44,061 bases of DNA from Cryomorphaceae bacterium (lineage in GTDB: Bacteria; Bacteroidota; Bacteroidia; Flavobacteriales; Schleiferiaceae): contig JAIUMB010000002.1 in assembly GCA_022565745.1 (NCBI GenBank), positions 1-44,061 on the forward strand, read 5' to 3'. Below are positions 25,096-31,609 of the stretch, one piece after another. The position numbers and the translations under genes are program-made. How positions within the stretch are numbered: the first letter of the stretch is position 1; every line of letters starts with the position of its first letter. The notes under the pieces were generated by a model. It saw nothing but the letters and a program-made list of their open reading frames with translations. It did no database searches and was not told the DNA's origin.

Positions 25096-26127
25096 ATGAA
25101 GTTTTTTATGATTGAGCAGGTTTTTTCCCAAAATATTGAAAATTGGTATCGAAATAATAAACGCGATTTGCCCTGGAGGCATCATCCTGAACCTTATTTC
25201 GTTTGGCTGGCTGAGATCGTATTTCAGCAAACGCAAATTGCACAGGGCTTGTCTTATTACAAGCGCTTGCTAAAGGCTTTCCCCACTGTAAATGCGCTGG
25301 CCAATGCCCAGCAAGATGAGGTGCTAAAGTTGTGGGAAGGGCTTGGGTACTATAGTCGGGCCAGAAATCTCCACCTAACGGCGCAAATTTTGAACTCCAG
25401 AAAACAATTACCCCAAACCGCTGCCGAGTGGTTGAAGTTGCCAGGGGTGGGTCCATACACTGCAGCAGCCATTACTTCTGTTTGCTTTGGTGAACGCGTT
25501 GCCTGCGTTGATGGCAACGTGTTACGCGTTATTGCTCGTACACATTTCATTACTGATGACATTCGAAAGTCTACGACGGTTAAGACCATACAGGCATTGG
25601 TCAATTCGTTGATCGAGTATGCAGACGATCCTGGAGATTTTAATCAAGGTCTTATGGAGATTGGGGCAACGGTTTGTAAACCAAAAGCACCTCAGTGCAA
25701 TCGCTGTCCATTGCAATATGAATGTGCTTTTTATCGCAGTGAGGCGCTTCCGTCGGCTGTGCCTTTTAAAAGCAAACCCCAAAAGCGAAAAGTGCGCCAT
25801 TTACATTTTTATTATTCCTCAAAGGCCGAAGATGTATTTCTGTTTAAAAGAAACGATAAAGACATTTGGGGCGGCCTTTATGTCTTGCCGTTTGAAGAAT
25901 CAAATGGCAAGGATTGTCCATCGTCTACCATCAACGCAAGCTTAATCAAAAAAAATACGCATTTGTTAACGCATCAACAAATTCATTACTACATTTGGGA
26001 TATGGAAAGTTGGTACCATTCTCCGGTAGAATTAAAGCATTTTTCGCGTTTTGTTAAAGGACGAGATCTGCCAGCGCTACCTAGACCTCTCCAACAATTT
26101 TTTAATGAATCATTTGCAAAAATGTAA
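25096..26127 (+). CDS. mutY: A/G-specific adenine glycosylase
   Basis: The 343-residue enzyme removes adenine mispaired with 8-oxoguanine. Catalytic E40 lies in AEIVFQQTQIAQG, and the helix-hairpin-helix LPGVGPYTAAAITS leads to catalytic D139 in VACVDGNVLRV. A [4Fe-4S] site C194-x6-C201-x2-C204-x5-C210 is complete. The C-terminal MutT-like domain recognises 8-oxoG (HLHFYYSSKAEDVFLFKR, WGGLYVLPFEE). ATG 25108 is an alternative start. It heads the mutY-ssb-gldE-gldD order seen in many Bacteroidota. Confidence 0.96.
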   Translation: MKFFMIEQVFSQNIENWYRNNKRDLPWRHHPEPYFVWLAEIVFQQTQIAQGLSYYKRLLKAFPTVNALANAQQDEVLKLWEGLGYYSRARNLHLTAQILNSRKQLPQTAAEWLKLPGVGPYTAAAITSVCFGERVACVDGNVLRVIARTHFITDDIRKSTTVKTIQALVNSLIEYADDPGDFNQGLMEIGATVCKPKAPQCNRCPLQYECAFYRSEALPSAVPFKSKPQKRKVRHLHFYYSSKAEDVFLFKRNDKDIWGGLYVLPFEESNGKDCPSSTINASLIKKNTHLLTHQQIHYYIWDMESWYHSPVELKHFSRFVKGRDLPALPRPLQQFFNESFAKM

Positions 26128-26144
26128 TTAAATTATTACATTTG
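26113..26144 (+). promoter_or_regulatory. Promoter of ssb-gldE-gldD
   Basis: TTTG at 26113-26116, 20-base spacer, TACATTTG at 26137-26144. It overlaps the end of mutY, and ssb starts 25 bases after it. Confidence 0.7.
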
Positions 26145-26169
26145 CCCAAACTTTAAAATATACATTATT

Positions 26170-26628
26170 ATGGCAGCTTCACTAAACAAAGTTATGCTCA
26201 TCGGAAATCTTGGAGCGGATCCTGAGGTGAGAAGGTTTGAAGACGGCAACGCCTTGGCGAGAATTTCCCTGGCAACGTCTGAGACATACACCAATAAAGA
26301 GGGACAAAAGATCACGCAAACCGAGTGGCACATGGTCGTGTTTCGTCGTGGGTTAGCCGATGTTGTAGAGCGTTACGTTAAAAAAGGGGATAAGCTTTAT
26401 GTAGAAGGAAAAATAAAGACCCGTAAGTGGGAGGAAAATGGTCAACCCAGATACTCCACAGAGGTTCATGCCGACAATATGACCATGCTCACACCTAAAG
26501 GTGCGGGTGATGAGCGGCAAGCGGAAAACTATACCCAAAGCACACCTGCAAAGGATAAAAGCAATACCTTTGCCAGTGAACCGGCACCTACGCCGGATGA
26601 GATCGATTCAGACGATCTTCCATTTTAA
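26170..26628 (+). CDS. ssb: Single-stranded DNA-binding protein
   Basis: The 152-residue protein has the SSB OB fold: MLIGNLGADPEVRRFEDGN, TEWHMVVFRRGLADVVERYV, GDKLYVEGKIKTRKW. A flexible Pro/Thr-rich linker follows and the acidic tip DEIDSDDLPF binds partner proteins in replication and repair. Its own promoter overlaps the end of mutY, and gldE follows 18 bases after its stop. Confidence 0.97.
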   Translation: MAASLNKVMLIGNLGADPEVRRFEDGNALARISLATSETYTNKEGQKITQTEWHMVVFRRGLADVVERYVKKGDKLYVEGKIKTRKWEENGQPRYSTEVHADNMTMLTPKGAGDERQAENYTQSTPAKDKSNTFASEPAPTPDEIDSDDLPF

Positions 26629-26646
26629 TAACCAAACTACGCGTTA

Positions 26647-27948
26647 GTGGACCCCGAACCGGAACCTCTTTTACTATTCGCAAATATTGAAGCCATTCAA
26701 GGTGGCCATATTGTTGCCTTGGTTGCTCTTCTAGTATTATTAGTCACTTCTGCACTGATTTCCGGTGCCGAAGTGGCTTTTTTTTCTAAGCATAAGGAAG
26801 CAGAAATCGAAGACAATCCACGCATGGATGAGTTGCTCGAAAATCCAAAAAAATTACTGGCTACGATTTTGGTGAGCAATAATTTTATCAATGTAGGCAT
26901 CGTTATCTTGTCTGCTTTTATGATCGATGGCTTGTTTGATTTTTCAGATAACCCCCTTGCTGGTATCCTCATTCAGTTGGTGGGAATTACCTTCGTCTTG
27001 TTGCTTTTTGGCGAAGTGCTCCCCAAAATTTATGCGAGCAGAAAACCACAGCGCTTTGCGTTATTTGTGCTGCCTGGCGTTTATGTGACTTATCAGCTGC
27101 TGCTGCCACTAAGCCGTCTCTTGGCTAAGAGCTTGGACTTCTTCAAAGAACGAGGCGGCTCTTCAACGTCTATTTCGGTTAATGATTTAAGTCAGGCCTT
27201 AAAACTGGCCAATGCTGAAAAGGAGGGCGACGATAAGATGCTGATTGATATCGTTAAATTTGGGAATACCACCGTCAAGCAAATTATGACGCCAAGACCA
27301 GATATGATTGCCATTGACGATGGTGTCGATTTTGCCGAGGTCTTGGCTCTTATTAGAGATTCGGGGTATTCCAGACTGCCTGTTTATTCAGAAAGTATCG
27401 ACCAAATTTCTGGTTTGCTCTACATCAAAGATTTGTTGGCACACACCCAAAAAGAAAAAGATTTTCGCTGGAAAGAACTCATGCGCCCCGCCTTTTTTGT
27501 TCCGGAAAGTAAAAAAATTGATGACTTGTTACAGGAGTTTCGAGCAAAGAAAATCCACTTAGCCATTGTTGTTGATGAGTTTGGAGGCACGTCAGGATTG
27601 GTAACTCTTGAAGACATCATCGAAGAGGTCGTGGGTGAAATCAATGATGAGTTTGATTTAGAAACAGCAATCTATAATAAGGTCGACGACTACACGTATA
27701 TCTTTGAAGGCAAAACACCATTGCATGAGTTTTTACGCATTTTACACGTTGAAAATACCGATGTGTTTGATCAAGCAAAAGGGGATAGCGATACGCTGGC
27801 AGGTTTTATCATTGAGCAAACTGGTGAGTTGCCACAAATCAATCAATCCTTTGACTTCGAAAATATAAATTTCTCTGTGGAAACCATTGAAAACCGTAGG
27901 ATACAAAGAATAAAGGTCACTTTGCCACCCCATGAAAACGCCAAGTAA
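26647..27948 (+). CDS. gldE: Gliding motility protein GldE (CNNM/CBS family)
   Basis: The 433-residue protein has an N-terminal DUF21/CNNM membrane domain with three or four segments (VALLVLLVTSALISGAEVAF; ILIQLVGITFVLLLFGEVLP), a pair of CBS domains (IMTPRPDMIAIDDGVDF; FVPESKKIDDLLQEF) and a C-terminal CorC_HlyC domain. The start is GTG 26647, giving MDPEPEPLLLF, as in other GldE proteins. GldE supports GldD in gliding and T9SS function and resembles magnesium/cobalt efflux proteins. Location just before gldD supports the name. Confidence 0.92.
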   Translation: MDPEPEPLLLFANIEAIQGGHIVALVALLVLLVTSALISGAEVAFFSKHKEAEIEDNPRMDELLENPKKLLATILVSNNFINVGIVILSAFMIDGLFDFSDNPLAGILIQLVGITFVLLLFGEVLPKIYASRKPQRFALFVLPGVYVTYQLLLPLSRLLAKSLDFFKERGGSSTSISVNDLSQALKLANAEKEGDDKMLIDIVKFGNTTVKQIMTPRPDMIAIDDGVDFAEVLALIRDSGYSRLPVYSESIDQISGLLYIKDLLAHTQKEKDFRWKELMRPAFFVPESKKIDDLLQEFRAKKIHLAIVVDEFGGTSGLVTLEDIIEEVVGEINDEFDLETAIYNKVDDYTYIFEGKTPLHEFLRILHVENTDVFDQAKGDSDTLAGFIIEQTGELPQINQSFDFENINFSVETIENRRIQRIKVTLPPHENAK

Positions 27949-27961
27949 GCTGTTGATTATT

Positions 27962-28549
27962 ATGCGATATACGTCTAAGAAATTCTTTTTTAACCATTGC
28001 CGCCAACTGGTAATGCTGATGGTATTACTGGGTCTTTTCTCGTGTGGACAAGATCCTATACCCAAGCCCATAGGCTATTACAGAATAGCCCTACCCCCAG
28101 ATACTTTTAAGGTTTGGGATGGACAATGCGCCTATACATTCGATGTGCATGCTTATTCCATAGCCAAAGAAAAGCGAGAAAAGTGTTGGATAGATATACA
28201 TTATCCACACTTAAAAGCCATGATCCAGTTGACCTATAAACCCGTAAATAACAACATCGATACATTGCTGAATGATATGCATAATCTGGTTTTTCGTCAT
28301 ACGGTAAAAGCCGACGGAATTTCAGAAAAGCAGTTTTTCAACGATGAGGCCAACGCCTACGGAACCCTTTACAAGCTTCATGGATCATCGGCAACACATA
28401 CACAGTTTTTTATTACCGATAGTGTCAATCACTTTTTGCGCGGCGTGGTTTACTTCAACGCAGTTCCCAATGAAGACTCTCTTAAGCCGGTTAACGAGTA
28501 TATGTATCAACAAGTGTCGCGGTTGATGGAGTCTCTCGAATGGCAGTAA
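27962..28549 (+). CDS. gldD: Gliding motility lipoprotein GldD
   Basis: From ATG 27962 the product is 195 residues with lipobox LFSC, followed by GQDPIPKPIGYYRIALP, close to the GldD N-terminal pattern. GldD is required for gliding and type IX secretion in Flavobacterium. An upstream ATG at 27932 would overlap the gldE end by 17 bases and give an unusually long signal, so the inner start is preferred. Its stop lies 2 bases from the stop of the convergent Trm112-like gene with no terminator between. Confidence 0.93.
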   Translation: MRYTSKKFFFNHCRQLVMLMVLLGLFSCGQDPIPKPIGYYRIALPPDTFKVWDGQCAYTFDVHAYSIAKEKREKCWIDIHYPHLKAMIQLTYKPVNNNIDTLLNDMHNLVFRHTVKADGISEKQFFNDEANAYGTLYKLHGSSATHTQFFITDSVNHFLRGVVYFNAVPNEDSLKPVNEYMYQQVSRLMESLEWQ

Positions 28550-28551
28550 TT

Positions 28552-28809
28552 CTACTTATCTAGCAAACGAAAGTCTTCTCTTCCTTTTAGTCCCCACTTT
28601 TGATAAAGCGGTTTTTCTAAGTGGAATTCGCGATACTCATCGGGATTCATTATTGGTAATCCGCGGACAATTGGGTACACCCGCTGGCAGTCTTTACAAG
28701 TGAAATAGCCCTCTATGATGTCGCCTTCGGGGTCACGGGTTACGATGTCTAAATTTAAGTCTGACTTGTCGAATGGACAGCAGAGTTTTTCTATGGTTTC
28801 CGGTTTCAT
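28552..28809 (-). CDS. Trm112-like/UPF0434-type zinc-ribbon protein
   Basis: The 85-residue protein starts IEKLCCPFDKSDLNL and continues YFTCKDCQRVYPIVRGLPIM, the Trm112 pattern. Cys sits at 10, 11, 38 and 41, but the second ligand of the first pair, normally CPxC, is Asp14, so metal binding may be atypical. In eukaryotes and archaea Trm112 binds and activates SAM methyltransferases. Here it ends an operon that begins with a class I methyltransferase. It lies 37 bases after the ThiE-like gene. A role as methyltransferase partner is inference. Confidence 0.82.
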   Translation of the reverse strand: MKPETIEKLCCPFDKSDLNLDIVTRDPEGDIIEGYFTCKDCQRVYPIVRGLPIMNPDEYREFHLEKPLYQKWGLKGREDFRLLDK

Positions 28810-28846
28810 TGTATCTTATTTTTTCAGGGGTTAGTGGTTGGCTTAC

Positions 28847-29458
28847 TTATTTGATGGCTTCTGTATATTCGTTGATGGCCTTCTCTATATCATCGGCATC
28901 CATGATGCCTGATACAACGGCTACACCATTGAAGTCAAGTGTTTTTAGTTTTTGAACGGTTTCTGAATTGATGCCGCCGGCCAAAAAGATTGGCATATTT
29001 GTCATTGCTCGCGCTTGTCGAATACTGTCAAAACTTACCAACTCACAGCTGTTGCTGGTCGACGACGGGAATACCGAACAAAAAGATATGTAGTCAAAGT
29101 GGTTGTCAATAGCCCATGATATAACGCTTAAGTCATTGTTGCAGGTAATGCCTTTAATGCAGTTATCGGGTAATTGGTTGACGACGTCGGGCTTGGGGAT
29201 GTCGTCAAAATGAATCCCATCAAAAGGGTGTGAGTTTAGAAGGTCTACTCGATTGTTGATGATGAATGGTGTGTTGTTTAGACGGGTGATTTCAGAAAGT
29301 TTTACAAATAGCTTGTTCGCATTCTCAACCTGTGATAAATTGTCCCATACTTGTACCGCAGCTAAGCCGGCACTTGTTGCAGCGGTAACTTTTTCAATAA
29401 GCTCATCTCGCTTCATCGAAGGGTCTATTACCAAGTATACGCCATTTGAAATATTCAT
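28847..29458 (-). CDS. ThiE-fold protein lacking pyrophosphate-binding residues
   Basis: The 203-residue TIM-barrel protein is related to thiamine phosphate synthase: INNRVDLLNSHPFDGIHFDD corresponds to the ThiE NDRVDVA...GVHLGQ stretch, SVFPSSTSNSCELVS to its phosphate loop, and LAGGINSETVQKL to the GGI loop. Key residues are changed. The canonical VQLREK is VQVWDN (35-40), so its Arg and Lys are gone, and the Lys of the TSTK loop is replaced (TSN). It may have a different substrate. TPP-riboswitch control fits a thiamine-linked role. The TenI group is an alternative relationship. Confidence 0.8.
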   Translation of the reverse strand: MNISNGVYLVIDPSMKRDELIEKVTAATSAGLAAVQVWDNLSQVENANKLFVKLSEITRLNNTPFIINNRVDLLNSHPFDGIHFDDIPKPDVVNQLPDNCIKGITCNNDLSVISWAIDNHFDYISFCSVFPSSTSNSCELVSFDSIRQARAMTNMPIFLAGGINSETVQKLKTLDFNGVAVVSGIMDADDIEKAINEYTEAIK

Positions 29459-29509
29459 TTTTTTGTTTGATTAATTGGTATGAGACAGCACAACACTGAC
29501 GAATAAATT

Positions 29510-30562
29510 TTATTTCCAGCCTTTATTAAGCGCGGTAAAAAACGCTGCCCAATATGGATCTTCATCGCGGTATTGGTATGCTGCTGTGGAACGGTGGGGG
29601 TGGTGTAAGCGCACGCCGACTTCTGCTGAAAAATGACCGACGATTGTGGCGGGGATGTCGTTCTCATTGAGGTGTTGACAAAGCGATTTAGCCGCATTTT
29701 TTTCCACACTCATCAGCATAGATCCAGCGCCAATACATTCGGCAGGGTTGAGTGCAAACAGCTCGCAAATGGCTTGCTGGTCTTCGCCAATAGGCATGAG
29801 TTCAAGATTGATTTCGGCCCCAAGTTCAGATGCGCTTGCCATTTCAAAAATGGCCCCCAATACACCACCTTCGGTTACATCGTGCATGGCGTGTAAGGAT
29901 GTGGAAAAATGCGTTTTTGCCAGTAATGCTTCCTTCAGCGATGAGGTTTTAAAAAACGAGGCTTGTAGTCGGTCGCAGACGTCCTTGCCGAGTTTATCGC
30001 TTACGGTTTTTGGAAAACACCCGGCCAAAATAGCCGATGTGCTCAATGCACATGATTTTGTAACGACAATGGCGTCGCCTTCTTGCGCATGCTTTGCAAC
30101 TAGAATTTCACTCAATGGGGCTATTGTATTGATGGTGACACCCCCGGCAATGGTCGAGTTTTGGCCTTCAATAAAACCGGTATGACCGCCGGTTATCGAT
30201 AAGTTTACGTCTTTGCAAAAACGATGAATATGACCCCAATATTCGGAAAAGTCTTCTGGGCTCATGTGACTCGGCAGGTTGAGCACGAATTGTGCGTATT
30301 GAGGTGCAAATCCAGTGGTGGCCATGTCGTTAACGGCTAGGTGTACCGATAGCCAAGCGGATTTTTCTAACCCCAAAATTGGAATAAGAGAAAGCGGATC
30401 GCTGGTAGACGCCAAGCCCAAGTTGTTGCCTATATCAACGACGGAAACATCTACGCCAAACGCCGGTTCAACCAAAACGTTTTTACGCAAAGCACCCAAT
30501 TGTGTTTGTACGACCGATTGAAGCGTGGTGGCATTGATTTTACCTAGATTGTGATCTGCCAT
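29510..30562 (-). CDS. AIR synthase-related (PurM/ThiL/HypE-fold) protein
   Basis: The 350-residue protein has the PurM-superfamily layout. The N-terminal ATP-binding half contains TSDPLSLIP and the helix LSVHLAVNDMATTGF, with D55 and N78-D79 at metal-site positions, and a GGHTGF loop. The C-terminal half contains MHDVTEGGVLGAIFEMASAS. Relatives include ThiL (thiamine-phosphate kinase), HypE and SelD. The TPP riboswitch upstream and the ThiE-like gene downstream favour a thiamine-phosphate-type kinase, but the exact reaction is not proved. It lies 135 bases after the methyltransferase and 52 bases before the ThiE-like gene. Confidence 0.85.
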   Translation of the reverse strand: MADHNLGKINATTLQSVVQTQLGALRKNVLVEPAFGVDVSVVDIGNNLGLASTSDPLSLIPILGLEKSAWLSVHLAVNDMATTGFAPQYAQFVLNLPSHMSPEDFSEYWGHIHRFCKDVNLSITGGHTGFIEGQNSTIAGGVTINTIAPLSEILVAKHAQEGDAIVVTKSCALSTSAILAGCFPKTVSDKLGKDVCDRLQASFFKTSSLKEALLAKTHFSTSLHAMHDVTEGGVLGAIFEMASASELGAEINLELMPIGEDQQAICELFALNPAECIGAGSMLMSVEKNAAKSLCQHLNENDIPATIVGHFSAEVGVRLHHPHRSTAAYQYRDEDPYWAAFFTALNKGWK

Positions 30563-30697
30563 GACGTAAATATTTAAAATTACAGCTTGAATTTATGTCT
30601 GTTGTGTATGGGCTGCTTAGTTCGAGAGTAAGGCTTGCGGTAGTTGGTAGCCTTGTGTATTCAAATGCAGCCAACGGATTTTACAGACGGACACTAA

Positions 30698-31408
30698 TTA
30701 GTCTTCTAATTTGACATAAAGACCAAAAAAGTCGCCATAAGGGAGGTTCCATTGTTGGACGGGAAACCACTTTGGCAGCCCGGTACAGGTCCAGTAAATG
30801 GTGTAATTTCGGCCTTGAAGTGCTTCGTGGATGATGCTTTTTAGCATAGACGGTGTGTAGAACGTAGCCGTTACGTAGAAGGGGTTTTTGCCAAAAAGTT
30901 GCTGCACCCGCCTTCTCAGTACTTTGGGTGAGTTTCTATTCATCATGCCCATGGCTATGCCATGACGGGCTACCCGTGCAGCTTCGCGTATTACTTGCAC
31001 GGGATCTTTGTAGTATTCAAACGTGGTGATAAACGCCAATGCATCAAAGGTGTTGTCTTTAAACGGCATATGGTGTGAATCGGCCATCACCAAGTCGCCT
31101 TCAAACAAGTGAATGGCCTGAGAGAGCATCAAGGGAGAGATGTCACCTCCAGTGGCTTTGATGCCTATTTCTTTCCACCACCGGGTAAATCGGGTGGTGC
31201 CACAGCCAAATTCGAGCAGTGTTTCTACCCTTTGGTCGCTTTTTACCAGTTGCTCCATGACTTTTTTCTGCCATATTTCAGCACGCTTGTATCGACCTTC
31301 GTACCACTGTTCGTACGTATCGGTATGTTCGCGGTTAAAAAACCACTCTTCTCTATTTTGCCAGTTTTGTTGATTTTGGGGAATCAGAACGGTATTTTGT
31401 CTTTCCAT
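30698..31408 (-). CDS. Class I SAM-dependent methyltransferase under TPP riboswitch
   Basis: The 236-residue product has the Rossmann SAM site: motif I LLEFGCGTTRF (64-74), acidic motif II ending GGDIS (D89), then MADSHHMPFKDNTFDALAF and a YYKDPVQVIREAARVA helix. The N-terminal cap (WFFNREHTDTYEQWYEGRY) is aromatic-rich. Methyl acceptor is unknown. Its leader carries a TPP aptamer and the start codon lies inside a possible switching hairpin. It is first in an operon with AIR synthase-like, ThiE-like and Trm112-like genes. The TPP link makes a thiamine-related methyl acceptor worth considering. Confidence 0.88.
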   Translation of the reverse strand: MERQNTVLIPQNQQNWQNREEWFFNREHTDTYEQWYEGRYKRAEIWQKKVMEQLVKSDQRVETLLEFGCGTTRFTRWWKEIGIKATGGDISPLMLSQAIHLFEGDLVMADSHHMPFKDNTFDALAFITTFEYYKDPVQVIREAARVARHGIAMGMMNRNSPKVLRRRVQQLFGKNPFYVTATFYTPSMLKSIIHEALQGRNYTIYWTCTGLPKWFPVQQWNLPYGDFFGLYVKLED

Positions 31409-31469
31409 TGGTTGGGCTGTGTTTACTGAGTAATGCCAATGAAGACTATGATTTCACCCCTGTGAAGTC
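31406..31469 (-). promoter_or_regulatory. Expression platform with alternative pairings at the start codon
   Basis: The RNA segment TTGGCATTAC (31439-31430) can pair perfectly with aptamer core GTAATGCCAA (31492-31483), extending to about 14 bp with wobbles. The overlapping segment CATTGG (31441-31436) can instead pair with CCAATG (31411-31406), which includes the AUG. A further 8-bp hairpin lies at 31469-31450. There is no T tract, which suggests a translational switch. Confidence 0.6.
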
Positions 31470-31471
31470 CA

Positions 31472-31546
31472 GCATCCCTACGTTGGCATTACCCAAATCA
31501 GGTTAAACGGGTATTTTCTCAGCCAATGCATTTTGGCACCCCGTGC
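31472..31546 (-). ncRNA. TPP riboswitch aptamer (THI element)
   Basis: On the minus strand the sequence has the classic order: ACGGGGTGCC (31544-31535), GGCTGAGA, ACCCG, ACCTGATTTGGGTAATGCCA and CGTAGGGA. Short P1 closes with GCA (31546-31544) and TGC (31474-31472). It matches the TPP aptamer consensus CUGAGA and ACCUGAUCUGGAUAAUGCCAGCGUAGGGA. It should bind thiamine pyrophosphate and control the methyltransferase operon. Confidence 0.95.
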
Positions 31547-31551
31547 GTTTG

Positions 31552-31559
31552 CAAATGTA
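31552..31559 (-). promoter_or_regulatory. -7 box directly before the riboswitch
   Basis: TACATTTG fits TAnnTTTG and ends about 5 bases before the aptamer, so transcription should start right at P1. No clear -33 was seen. Confidence 0.55.
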
Positions 31560-31567
31560 AAATAGAG

Positions 31568-31584
31568 AGGCAAATCTATTGCCT
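31568..31584 (-). terminator. Weak hairpin after the CotH/T9SS gene
   Basis: AGGCAA and TTGCCT form a 6-bp stem with a 5-base loop, followed on the minus strand by CTCTATTTT. It would separate the large T9SS gene from the riboswitch operon. Confidence 0.4.
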
Positions 31585-31609
31585 GAATAGCTGCAAATAA
31601 TGGGTTAAA

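Noticed and set aside
30563-30697. Possible second riboswitch or promoter before the AIR synthase-like gene
   Set aside because: Only a weak AAGGCT/AGCCTT hairpin and no TAnnTTTG box were found.
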